In this document: piece by piece, positions 1 to 5,336 of the stretch | Position numbering within the stretch: position 1 is the first letter of the stretch | How the letters are laid out: each line of letters starts with the position of its first letter | NCBI GenBank assembly: GCA_003133505.1 | Contig: PKXT01000095.1 | Coordinates: 12,612 to 18,634, forward strand | Direction: 5' to 3' | Length of the DNA stretch: 6,023 bases | From: Acidobacteriota bacterium | GTDB taxonomy: Bacteria > Acidobacteriota > Terriglobia > Acidiferrales > UBA7541 | Notes under the pieces: generated by a model | Database searches by the model: none | Seen by the model: only the letters and a program-made list of their open reading frames with translations | What the model was told of the DNA's origin: nothing | Program-made: the position numbers and the translations under genes

Positions 1-1
1 A

Positions 2-616
2 AAGCTGGAGGCGATCCAGCGCAGCGCGCAGATGAACAGGACACGCCTTCGCCAATATCAATGGACGGAAACACTAGTGTTGACGCTGCGAGGCGAGGCC
101 AAGCCGGCGCGCGTTTCGCTATGCCATTACGGGCCGGATGGAACGGTACGAAAGACTCCGGTTGGGCCTCCGCCGGATGCGCAGCAATATCCGGGAGGCT
201 TGCGCGGGCGAATCATGGAGCGGAGGACGGACGAGCTGAAGGGCTACCTGCAGGACGCGCAGGAGGTGATGGCGCTATACGTGCCGCCCGATGCGGCGCA
301 GATGCAGCAATCGTTCAAGAACGGCAACGCATCGCTCAGCGAAGGCGGCGCGGGAACCACCAGAATCGTATTCACCAACTACGCAAAACCCGGCGACCAG
401 ATGACTTTGTCATTTGATATGAGAGCCAAGAGGATCGTATCGCTGAGCGTCAACAGCACCATGAGCGAGTCACGTGACCCGGTGTCGCTGACCGTTCAAT
501 TCGCCACGTTGCCGGATGGCACGAATTTTCCGAGCCAGACGACGCTTTCTGCGCCAGCCAGGCAGATTCAGGTGGCGACGACCAATTCCAATTATCAAAA
601 ACTGGCCGGACAGTAG
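2..616 (+). CDS. Uncharacterised secreted-type protein, 3' part (N-terminus outside window)
   Basis: The frame is open from the left edge (codon 1 at position 2) to a TAG at 614-616, giving 204 visible residues. The ATG at 32 is therefore probably internal, because the reading KLEAIQRSAQ before it continues the same protein. The sequence resembles a family common in Acidobacteriota that has an early pattern like NRTRLRQYQWTET, then a tyrosine/glycine-rich strand (CHYGPDGTVRKTPVG) and a C-terminal half with alternating beta-strand character (MTLSFDMRAKRIVSLSV, then PVSLTVQFATLPDGTNFPSQT). From memory, full-length members carry an N-terminal signal peptide, so an exported location is likely, but the signal is not in this window. 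The beta-rich C-terminal half could be a LolA-like or similar lipid-binding fold, which is only a guess. No catalytic motif is visible and the function is unknown. It faces the amylase gene convergently, so it is not part of that operon. Confidence 0.8.
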   Translation, partial: KLEAIQRSAQMNRTRLRQYQWTETLVLTLRGEAKPARVSLCHYGPDGTVRKTPVGPPPDAQQYPGGLRGRIMERRTDELKGYLQDAQEVMALYVPPDAAQMQQSFKNGNASLSEGGAGTTRIVFTNYAKPGDQMTLSFDMRAKRIVSLSVNSTMSESRDPVSLTVQFATLPDGTNFPSQTTLSAPARQIQVATTNSNYQKLAGQ

Positions 617-640
617 AGCCGGGCGCGAGAGGCAAGAGAG

Positions 641-666
641 ATCCCTCGGCTGGGAAGCCTCGGGAT
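641..666. terminator. Imperfect hairpin between convergent genes (possible bidirectional terminator or dispersed repeat)
   Basis: Arms ATCCC (641-645) and GGGAT (662-666) pair. The inner arms GGCT (648-651) and AGCC (656-659) also pair, around a GGGA loop, with a symmetrical TC/TC internal loop between the two stems. It sits in the 71-bp gap between the stop of the plus-strand gene (616) and the stop of the minus-strand amylase gene (688), which is where a shared terminator would be expected. There is no T-run after either arm, so a classical intrinsic terminator is not supported. The wording (CCCTCGGCT, then CGGGATGAC) resembles short dispersed intergenic repeats I associate with acidobacterial genomes. 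That association is from memory and not tested. Confidence 0.4.
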
Positions 667-687
667 GACAACGGAAGAGCTACGACG

Positions 688-2499
688 TTACGCGCCCACA
701 ATCACATGAAAGACGTGGGCCTGGAAGGCGTCGAGGCGGACGTACAAACCTTCCGTCACGATTTCGGCGCCGTCGCGGAGGTAGCTCGGGCCGTTGAGTT
801 CATCGGCGAAGACGTACCGCTTGCCGGCGTCGATTTGAGGTCCCGCGCTGGGCGCGACACCGTCCGGAAAATGGACGCGGCCCTGGGCGGTTACGCCTCC
901 GGGATTGGCGACGATAACCCACCAGTCGGCGGTCATGCGCTCGTCGGCTGCAGGCGGCGGCGCTTCGACAAAACGCGGCGATTCCTCGGCATTACGCGGC
1001 GGCGCTTCGGCACTGCGCGGCAATTCCTCGGCACTACGCGGCGGCAACCCGCCGCACTCTAAAGGTTTGGCCCACTGATAGGCGGAAAGGCTGGCGAAGG
1101 AAGCGTCACCGGTGGTGGTTACGTCGAGCCGTTGAAACGCGCCTGACTGAAAGGCGGACGCAGCGGTAACGGTCAACAGCTTGCGGTAGAACGCGCGAAT
1201 GGCGGCATTGCACGTTTGAGGTGTATCCGGCATCTGCGCAGTGAGTCCGATGGGAAGATGAATGTGGCGGCCCTGAAGCTGGCCGTAATGAAAGAACCTC
1301 ATGCCCGGCAAAGTGGCGACAAGCACGGCAGCCGCGGCTAAATGTTTTACGGAGTTGGATTCGGCGGCAACTGTGGAAGTAATTTCGACGTTGGGGGCGC
1401 TTGAATCTCCGGAATCGGCGGATCGGAAGCTGGGTTCGCCGAAGACGGAGGCGGCGCGCGCTTCATCATGGTTTTCGAGGAAGTGGGCCATGCGGCCCCG
1501 CGCTTCCTCGGGCGCACGAAGGCGGGCGGCAATGTCAGATGCGCGACCGGGATCGTTTGTTGAGCTGGCTGCGTTCGCGGCGCGGAGGAGGTCGTAGAGC
1601 GGCTTATCGTAGGCGAACTGAAAGCCCAAATCGAGCAGGCGCGATTCGAGGCCCCAATAAACTTCGGCAAGCCAGACGATTCCGGGAACGGCGCGCATGA
1701 CCTGAGTCCAGAACTCCCCGGTGGGAACCGCGCGGCCGGCGAGATGCGCGGCCCACGTGCGCGCGAAGACATCGTTGAGGCAGAGCATGGCCATGTCGCA
1801 ACGGAGGCCGTCACAATGCGCGGCAATTTTGACAAGCTGGGCGAGCTGCGCGGCGCGCAAGTCTTCGGAAAAATAATCGAGCTGGGCGGCGTCGGGCCAC
1901 GGAGGGAAATAGGGATCGCGCCCGCGAGCGAGAATGGCGCGCGGGCCGGCGGCGGTTTCGACGGCGAAATAACCGGCGGGATCGCGCTGCAAATCCGCTT
2001 CGCCGCCCTGGATAAAATATTCGGGATGCTCGCGCATCCACGAATGATCGAGCGCGACATGGTTGCCGACGAAATCGAGCATCAGGCCGATGCCGCGTTT
2101 ATTGAGCGCGGCACGCGCGCGATCCAGATCGGCCCATGTGCCCACGCGCGAATCGGGCTCATAACGGTGTACGGCATAGGGTGAACCAGCAACTTGCTCC
2201 GGCTGCCATCCGGGCAACCCTTCATCGAAGGATTTGCGCGCGGCGGGGTCGGCAAGCATTTGCACTGCGCTGGCGGAGCTGCGCTCCCACACTCCCATGA
2301 GCCAGACAAAATCCCAGCCACGCGCCCCTCGGCTCTGCTCAGGACCGCGCTGATACGCGGCCAACTCGTCCCAAACATTTTCGGGGATAGTGCCCAGAGT
2401 TACCGGACGGGAAAAGCGCTGGGCGATATCGTTGAGCCAAATAAGGATGGGAATTTCATAGAGGTGCGGATTTCTACACGACGAAAACGGAGTCTTCAT
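688..2499 (-). CDS. GH13 alpha-amylase-family glycoside hydrolase with in-frame repeat insertions
   Basis: A 603-residue enzyme of the alpha-amylase clan that would act on alpha-glucosidic bonds by a retaining mechanism; the exact substrate cannot be told. All four GH13 motifs are present: region I DFVGNH (142-147), region II GLRCDM with nucleophile Asp235 and Arg233, region III LAEVYW with acid/base Glu279, and region IV ENHD with Asp345. The early FVWLMGVWERS (64-74) and SPYAVHRYEP (106-115) fit the (beta/alpha)8 barrel. The C-terminal part (about 524-603) looks like the usual small beta domain. There is no signal peptide, so a cytoplasmic location is likely. Three stretches look inserted: GPEQSRGARG (52-61), a Ser/Ala/Asp-rich segment (about 357-386), and a 7-residue tandem repeat (486-513). 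The ATG at 2499 was chosen because it forms an ATGA overlap with the upstream hydrolase stop, suggesting translational coupling; no clear ribosome binding site precedes it. The frame is open further upstream, so a non-ATG earlier start cannot be excluded. The stop is TAA at 690-688. Confidence 0.88.
   Translation of the reverse strand: MKTPFSSCRNPHLYEIPILIWLNDIAQRFSRPVTLGTIPENVWDELAAYQRGPEQSRGARGWDFVWLMGVWERSSASAVQMLADPAARKSFDEGLPGWQPEQVAGSPYAVHRYEPDSRVGTWADLDRARAALNKRGIGLMLDFVGNHVALDHSWMREHPEYFIQGGEADLQRDPAGYFAVETAAGPRAILARGRDPYFPPWPDAAQLDYFSEDLRAAQLAQLVKIAAHCDGLRCDMAMLCLNDVFARTWAAHLAGRAVPTGEFWTQVMRAVPGIVWLAEVYWGLESRLLDLGFQFAYDKPLYDLLRAANAASSTNDPGRASDIAARLRAPEEARGRMAHFLENHDEARAASVFGEPSFRSADSGDSSAPNVEITSTVAAESNSVKHLAAAAVLVATLPGMRFFHYGQLQGRHIHLPIGLTAQMPDTPQTCNAAIRAFYRKLLTVTAASAFQSGAFQRLDVTTTGDASFASLSAYQWAKPLECGGLPPRSAEELPRSAEAPPRNAEESPRFVEAPPPAADERMTADWWVIVANPGGVTAQGRVHFPDGVAPSAGPQIDAGKRYVFADELNGPSYLRDGAEIVTEGLYVRLDAFQAHVFHVIVGA
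961..1044 (-). repeat. Four 21-bp tandem repeats (7 residues each) inside the GH13 gene
   Basis: Four contiguous 21-bp units lie at 961-981, 982-1002, 1003-1023 and 1024-1044. In coding order they encode PPRSAEE, LPRSAEA, PPRNAEE and SPRFVEA, followed by PPP. Units alternate, so the array is better read as two 42-bp units: 961-1002 and 1003-1044 differ at 6 of 42 positions. The two units at 982-1002 and 1024-1044 differ at one base only, which points to recent duplication. The encoded segment (residues 486-513) lies between the catalytic barrel and the C-terminal beta domain, where a flexible Pro/Glu-rich linker would be tolerated. It is not a CRISPR array, because there are no spacers and the unit length keeps the frame. 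Confidence 0.85.
1038..1055. repeat. Perfect GC hairpin at the edge of the tandem repeat
   Basis: GCGGCGG (1038-1044) is followed by a 4-base loop (1045-1048) and its exact reverse complement CCGCCGC (1049-1055). It abuts the 21-bp array and lies inside the amylase coding sequence, encoding part of ECGGLPPR. On the minus strand it is introduced by GAGTGCGG, an 8-mer also found in front of another hairpin at 3572-3595. A strong hairpin in the middle of a coding region next to a repeat array suggests that it came in with the repeat. Confidence 0.6.
2496..2499 (-). other. ATGA stop/start overlap joining the two operon genes
   Basis: On the minus strand the four bases ATGA contain both the start of the GH13 gene (ATG, 2499-2497) and the stop of the MBL hydrolase gene (TGA, 2498-2496). 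No Shine-Dalgarno-like sequence is seen just upstream (the stretch before it reads GTCAACCAAGTTCTCCGC). Termination-reinitiation is therefore the likely way the GH13 gene is translated. This supports co-expression of the two proteins. Confidence 0.75.
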
Positions 2500-3557
2500 G
2501 CGGAGAACTTGGTTGACCGCAAAGGCGACGCTGCAGCGGGGGAGGTTGATGGCGAGGGCGTTGAATCTGACGGTAACGCGGGACGCGTTCGCCAGTAACG
2601 GGTAAGCCCGAGCCAGCTCAGATCGAGGCCCGCGGCGGTGACATAATGCTCGGCGTGTTCGCGCTCCATGCGGCTGTGGATTTCACTCGCGGCCCAGGAG
2701 GAAAACTCGCCCATTCTTCGGGCATCGTCGGCAAGGCCAGCGCCGACAGGAGCGTGCGCGCCAACGTCAGGCGTTGGGCCGACAGGCAGCGCCATCATCT
2801 CGCGGACTTGGGCGGCCCAGGTTTCCAGGCGGTCGCGCAATTCTTCGAAATGTTCCGCTGGATTTTCCGACCAGCCAAAATGGGTGAGGAACAGGCGCGC
2901 GGGATGGCGGCTGAGAATCAGGTCCATGCTGCGACGCCAGGCGGGAATATCTATATCCGGCGGCGGCGCGACGGGCACGACGAAGGAAATTCCTTCGATG
3001 CGAATGCCGGCGGTGTCGCCGGCGAATGCGTGGCCCGCGGCGGACTCAAAATAAGTGACGTGGTGCGACGCGTGGCCGGGAGTATAGAGCACTTCGAAGC
3101 GGCGCGAACCGAGAGCGATTTCCTCGCCGCCTTTGAGGGCGGTGATATTTTCGGCGGGCACCGGCAGAAACTCGCCGAACTTCTGGTCCATGCCGGGATT
3201 GTAGAGGCGCCCCGCGCTGGCCAGGAGCTTCGACGGATCCTTCATGTGGCGCGCGCCCAATTCATGAACGTACACGCACAGGCGGGGATTTTCGCGAACG
3301 AGAGTGCCCGTCGCGCCGGCATGATCGAGATGAATATGGGTGAGAAAAATGGCGCGCAAATCCGCGATGGTGATGCCGCGCTGCTGGAGCTTTTGCCGGA
3401 GCGTGGGCAGCGAAATCGAGGGACCGGGATCGACGAGAGCCAACTGGCCATCGTTTTCGAGAAGGCAGGAGGCGATTGCGCGAGGGTGGCCGAGATATTC
3501 GACATCGATCGTTTCGGCTGCGGGTGTTTCGGTTAAAGATATTCCGGTGGGAGGCAT
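2496..3557 (-). CDS. Metallo-beta-lactamase-fold hydrolase (glyoxalase II-like)
   Basis: About 353 residues from the ATG at 3557 (365 if a GTG at 3593 is used; numbering here is from the GTG). It shows the full metal-binding set of the superfamily: THIHLDHAG with His86, His88, Asp90 and His91, then TPGHASHH with His174, AGDTAG with bridging Asp193, and FLTHFG with His238. This predicts a cytoplasmic two-zinc hydrolase of the general MBL-fold type; the substrate is unknown. A helical region (about 215-330) follows the metal core, and a low-complexity Ser/Pro/Thr tail (about 338-365) ends at the TGA that overlaps the amylase ATG. The start at 3557 is preferred because the 12 extra residues from the GTG are Arg/Pro-rich, overlap a hairpin-forming sequence, and would start almost at the predicted transcript end. 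No Shine-Dalgarno sequence decides between them. It is the first gene of a two-gene operon with the GH13 enzyme. Confidence 0.85.
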   Translation of the reverse strand: MPPTGISLTETPAAETIDVEYLGHPRAIASCLLENDGQLALVDPGPSISLPTLRQKLQQRGITIADLRAIFLTHIHLDHAGATGTLVRENPRLCVYVHELGARHMKDPSKLLASAGRLYNPGMDQKFGEFLPVPAENITALKGGEEIALGSRRFEVLYTPGHASHHVTYFESAAGHAFAGDTAGIRIEGISFVVPVAPPPDIDIPAWRRSMDLILSRHPARLFLTHFGWSENPAEHFEELRDRLETWAAQVREMMALPVGPTPDVGAHAPVGAGLADDARRMGEFSSWAASEIHSRMEREHAEHYVTAAGLDLSWLGLTRYWRTRPALPSDSTPSPSTSPAAASPLRSTKFSA

Positions 3558-3571
3558 GGTTGTTTTTCGCG

Positions 3572-3595
3572 GCGGAGGACTCCGCATCCGCACTC
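3572..3595 (-). repeat. Hairpin in the hydrolase leader preceded by GAGTGCGG
   Basis: GCGGAG (3572-3577) pairs perfectly with CTCCGC (3580-3585) around a 2-base gap, so a short or slightly frayed hairpin would form in the leader of the MBL hydrolase transcript. On the minus strand it is preceded by GAGTGCGG (3595-3588), the same 8-mer that precedes the perfect hairpin inside the amylase gene (1059-1052). If translation starts at the ATG at 3557, the hairpin lies 15-30 bases upstream and could affect initiation. It may also simply be a repeat relic. Confidence 0.4.
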
Positions 3596-3599
3596 GATT

Positions 3600-3628
3600 A
3601 GGTTACAGGGAGAGAGGACGGTTGCCAA
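3600..3628 (-). promoter_or_regulatory. Weak candidate sigma70 promoter for the hydrolase-amylase operon
   Basis: On the minus strand TTGGCA (3628-3623; 5 of 6 matches to TTGACA) is followed after exactly 17 bases by TAACCT (3605-3600; only 3 of 6 matches to TATAAT). Transcription would start near 3593 and give a leader of about 36 bases to the ATG at 3557. The -35 box is embedded in a perfect inverted repeat GGTTG-C-CAACC (3620-3630), which could be an operator half-site pair but is short enough to be chance. The poor -10 box keeps this a candidate only. Confidence 0.25.
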
Positions 3629-3697
3629 CCGCGCGACGTGACATGAAAAGAAATAGGGAATCCTTACCGCAAAGAGACGGTTTCGGAATGACGTCCA

Positions 3698-3712
3698 GCG
3701 GGCTAGGCCCGC
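3698..3712. terminator. Perfect hairpin spanning the stop codon of the receiver-domain remnant
   Basis: GCGGGC (3698-3703), a 3-base loop (3704-3706) and GCCCGC (3707-3712) form a perfect 6-bp GC stem. On the minus strand the TAG stop of the receiver ORF (3705-3703) lies across the loop and one arm. No T-run follows, so a Rho-independent terminator is not well supported. It may mark the edge of a repeat element that replaced the original 3' end of the kinase gene. It separates the kinase remnant from the hydrolase-amylase operon downstream. Confidence 0.35.
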
Positions 3713-4140
3713 GACGAGAGCGAGTGCTGGGCCGCGTTTGAGCAAAGCGGGCCAAGGCGGGCCATGGCGGCGAGGAGTTCATTTTTCTGAAGAGGCTTGG
3801 AAACATGGTCGTCCATGCCCGCGTTGAGACAGCGCTCTCTGTCGCCGGCCATAGCATGAGCGGTAAGCGCGATAATGGGAATGTGCTTTCCCGTCCCCAT
3901 TTCGCGCCGGCGTATGGCCATGGTCGCTTCCACGCCGTCCATCTCAGGCATCTGGACGTCCATCAAGACAAGATCGTAGGTTTGCACTTCCAGTGCGGCG
4001 ACAGCTTCCGCGCCGGTGGCCGCGACTGAGACGCTGTGGCCGCTCTTTTCCAAAAGCCGGGTAGCCAGCTTTTGATTAACTACATTGTCCTCGGCCAGGA
4101 GGACGCGCAACGAACACGCGGAGTCACCCGCATCGAGCAA
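3703..4140 (-). CDS. REC2 receiver domain, intact, possible stand-alone response regulator
   Basis: An open frame of 145 residues, counted from a TTG at 4140. It holds a complete CheY-like receiver: LRVLLAEDN with Glu17 and Asp18, LMDVQMPEMDG with phospho-acceptor Asp61, IIALTAHAM with Thr93, and VSKPL with Lys115. In intact relatives this is the C-terminal receiver of the hybrid kinase, and the linker in front (PLITRYSLLDAG) confirms that origin. No convincing start codon with a ribosome binding site was found, so independent expression is doubtful. No output domain follows. The last 15 or so residues (PLCSNAAQHSLSSRA) look unlike a receiver end and overlap a GC hairpin at the stop codon. 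Its conserved residues imply either recent loss of the kinase or retained use as a small receiver. Confidence 0.65.
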   Translation of the reverse strand: MLDAGDSACSLRVLLAEDNVVNQKLATRLLEKSGHSVSVAATGAEAVAALEVQTYDLVLMDVQMPEMDGVEATMAIRRREMGTGKHIPIIALTAHAMAGDRERCLNAGMDDHVSKPLQKNELLAAMARLGPLCSNAAQHSLSSRA

Positions 4141-4164
4141 CGAGTACCGAGTGATAAGCGGGGC

Positions 4165-4425
4165 CGCTTCAGGACCCGGCAGCGCGCGGCAGCGCCACGA
4201 TGGCCCGCTAAGGTGATCATCATGATGGTGGCGGCGGATAACCCCGGGAGCGCGCGGATTTTCTCGATCATCGCGAACCCGTCCATTTCCGGCATGTGCA
4301 TATCAGTGAGGATCAGGGCGTAAGGGTCACCAGCCAGATGCGCGGCGGCGAGTTTTGCAATCGCCTCGGCCGCACCGCCGACTAGGGTGACCAATACCTT
4401 GGCGCGGTTACTCCGATAAATGCAT
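4165..4425 (-). pseudogene. REC1 receiver domain fragment, truncated at both ends
   Basis: In a frame different from both neighbours the sequence reads KVLVTLVGGAAEAIAKL, then DPYALILTDMHMPEMDG with the phospho-acceptor Asp in LTDMHM, then SAATIMMITLAGHRG and AARC. This is the core of the first receiver in hybrid kinases that end in two receivers. The acidic pair at the end of strand beta1 (normally in a VDDN-type motif) is gone, and so are the conserved Lys of strand beta5 (normally LLKPI) and the last helix. After RCR the REC1 frame runs into nonsense, while the REC1-REC2 linker (GPEAAPLITRYSLLDAG) reappears in the REC2 frame. Both edges are approximate. It should not fold or phosphorylate as a normal receiver. 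Confidence 0.72.
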
Positions 4426-5143
4426 CAACCAGGGAAGTGAGAAGAGCGAGGGCGAGAATCATCAAAGTAACGATCACAATTCCCGCCGTGCCCACAGCAG
4501 AGATGCTAACCGAATGAGCCATCGAATGATCGGGCGGGGACGCCGAGAAACTCGCAGCGGCCATGCCGGTGTAGTGCATCAGGGGAATGGCCAAGCCCAT
4601 TACCACAGCACTAAGGATCTTGCGCCAGCCCCACTCTCGCGTTTCGCCCCGAAAATAGAAGGCCAGCCACAAAGCTACATAGGAGATAACCACGGCGAGG
4701 ATCAAGGAAACAGTGACCACGGCGACGGAAAAGTGGCACAACGCGGGTAGCCGCATGGCCGCAATGCCACCGCCCATGAAGAGGCTGCCTACCACCGCGC
4801 GAGACAAACCCATTGCAGCCCGACTCACGACAAACAGGGCAACCGGCGGAAACGAAAATCGCAGCCAGCAACGACAGCAACACCGTCGGCCAGTCATATT
4901 CCACCAGTACCGGCAGGTGGAAGGCCAGCATCCCCACGTAGTGCATGGACCAGATGCCAGTCCCATGGCAACGGCCCCGCCAGTCAACCAAGCTACGCGA
5001 ATGCGGCCACGGGCAGAGGTCACCCGGCCGGCCAGGTCCAAAGCGGTATAGGACGCAAATATGGCGATGACAATCGACAGGGCGACGAGGCAATGGTCAT
5101 AGTGGCCGGCCAAAACAAGTCTCGACGATGAAACATCCGGCAT
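4382..5143 (-). pseudogene. MHYT integral membrane sensor domain remnant
   Basis: The open frame from ATG 5143 to TAG 4382 encodes about 253 residues. It begins with HYDHCLVALSIVIAIFASYT and ALDLAGRVTSARGRIRVAWLTGG, typical of the start of MHYT sensors (seven membrane segments, proposed to bind metal and sense a diatomic gas). From about 4960 to 4844 the MHYT-coding sequence continues in another frame (GIWSMHYVGMLAFHLPV, then YDWPTVLLSLLAAIFVSA), with the first motif MHYVGM at 4945-4928. It then returns to the original frame at VALFVVSRAAMG. The second motif is missing (GGGIAAM runs directly into RLPALCHFS), while the third, MHYTGM at 4579-4562, is intact. In the uninterrupted frame the shifted stretch reads as an unrelated Cys/Trp-rich segment (CRYWWNM, RRCCCRC). 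The final helix ends at TSLVDAFIGV, after which kinase-type sequence is absent. Confidence 0.8.
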
Positions 5144-5336
5144 TGAGGCGATCAACGCTCCGACACGCTTAAAAGGGGGAAAATTCGTCAATGGGAACTG
5201 ATTCTGGGAGGGAACCCTTAGTGGGACCGATGGGCAAGATTAAGCAAGCAATCGCGCCGCAAATATGTACAGTTCGCTACGGGCGGCTGCAGAAGAAGGG
5301 CATACGCCGAATAACTCGCGGGGCAATGCGCCTAGG
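5144..5336. other. Spacer with no recognisable gene
   Basis: This 193-bp gap separates the end of the DUF5996 gene from the likely start of the kinase remnant. I see no credible gene, RNA or strong hairpin. Short frames here lack family features. The kinase promoter would be expected in this gap, but no convincing -35/-10 pair was found. If the remnant began at the TTG at 5191, the first 48 bases on the right-hand side of the MHYT start would be coding (TNFPPFKRVGALIAS), which is not typical of the family. Confidence 0.5.

Larger units (their letters stand above)
3703..5143 (-). pseudogene. Decayed MHYT-domain hybrid histidine kinase (whole remnant)
   Basis: In coding order the remnant shows an N-terminal MHYT membrane sensor, a first receiver (REC1) and a second receiver (REC2), which is the expected domain order of a hybrid sensor kinase. 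The central PAS, HisKA (H-box) and HATPase (N/G boxes) regions are missing completely: MHYT coding stops at a TAG (4384-4382) already inside REC1. Three reading frames are used. There is a -1 shift near 4960, a +1 shift near 4844, and further frame changes between MHYT and REC1 (about 4395-4425) and between REC1 and REC2 (about 4165-4200). One MHYT motif is also lost in frame. Family members usually exceed 800 residues, whereas this remnant covers about 480 codons. It cannot autophosphorylate as encoded. Assembly error could explain the two single-base shifts but not the missing kinase core. The likely original start is the ATG at 5143; a TTG at 5191 is an alternative. Confidence 0.82.

Noticed and set aside
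961..1044. Possible CRISPR-like array
   Set aside because: Units are directly adjacent with no spacers, only 21 bp long, in frame within a GH13 gene and imperfect.
1347..2060. A 237-codon minus-strand open frame in another frame of the amylase region
   Set aside because: Its composition is Ser/Pro/Arg-rich as expected for a shifted frame of GC-rich coding DNA, and the GH13 motifs belong to the other frame.
1744..2184. A 146-codon plus-strand open frame
   Set aside because: It lies antisense to GH13 regions I and II, with no recognisable domain and no start signal.
2646..3536. A 296-codon open frame on the plus strand
   Set aside because: It is antisense to the MBL hydrolase, whose metal-binding motifs are all in order on the other strand; the antisense protein shows no family features and follows from high GC content.
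3741..3857. Alternative short minus-strand frames overlapping REC2
   Set aside because: REC2 residues Asp61, Thr93 and Lys115 are all in the annotated frame; the overlapping frames carry nothing recognisable.
4840..4965. Programmed ribosomal frameshifting in the MHYT gene
   Set aside because: Neither site has a slippery heptamer or an obvious downstream stimulatory structure, and the rest of the gene is clearly broken by deletions.
5192..5222. GGGAAC and GGGAACC repeats near the kinase start as a regulator site
   Set aside because: The two copies are short, not symmetrically placed and not near a convincing promoter.
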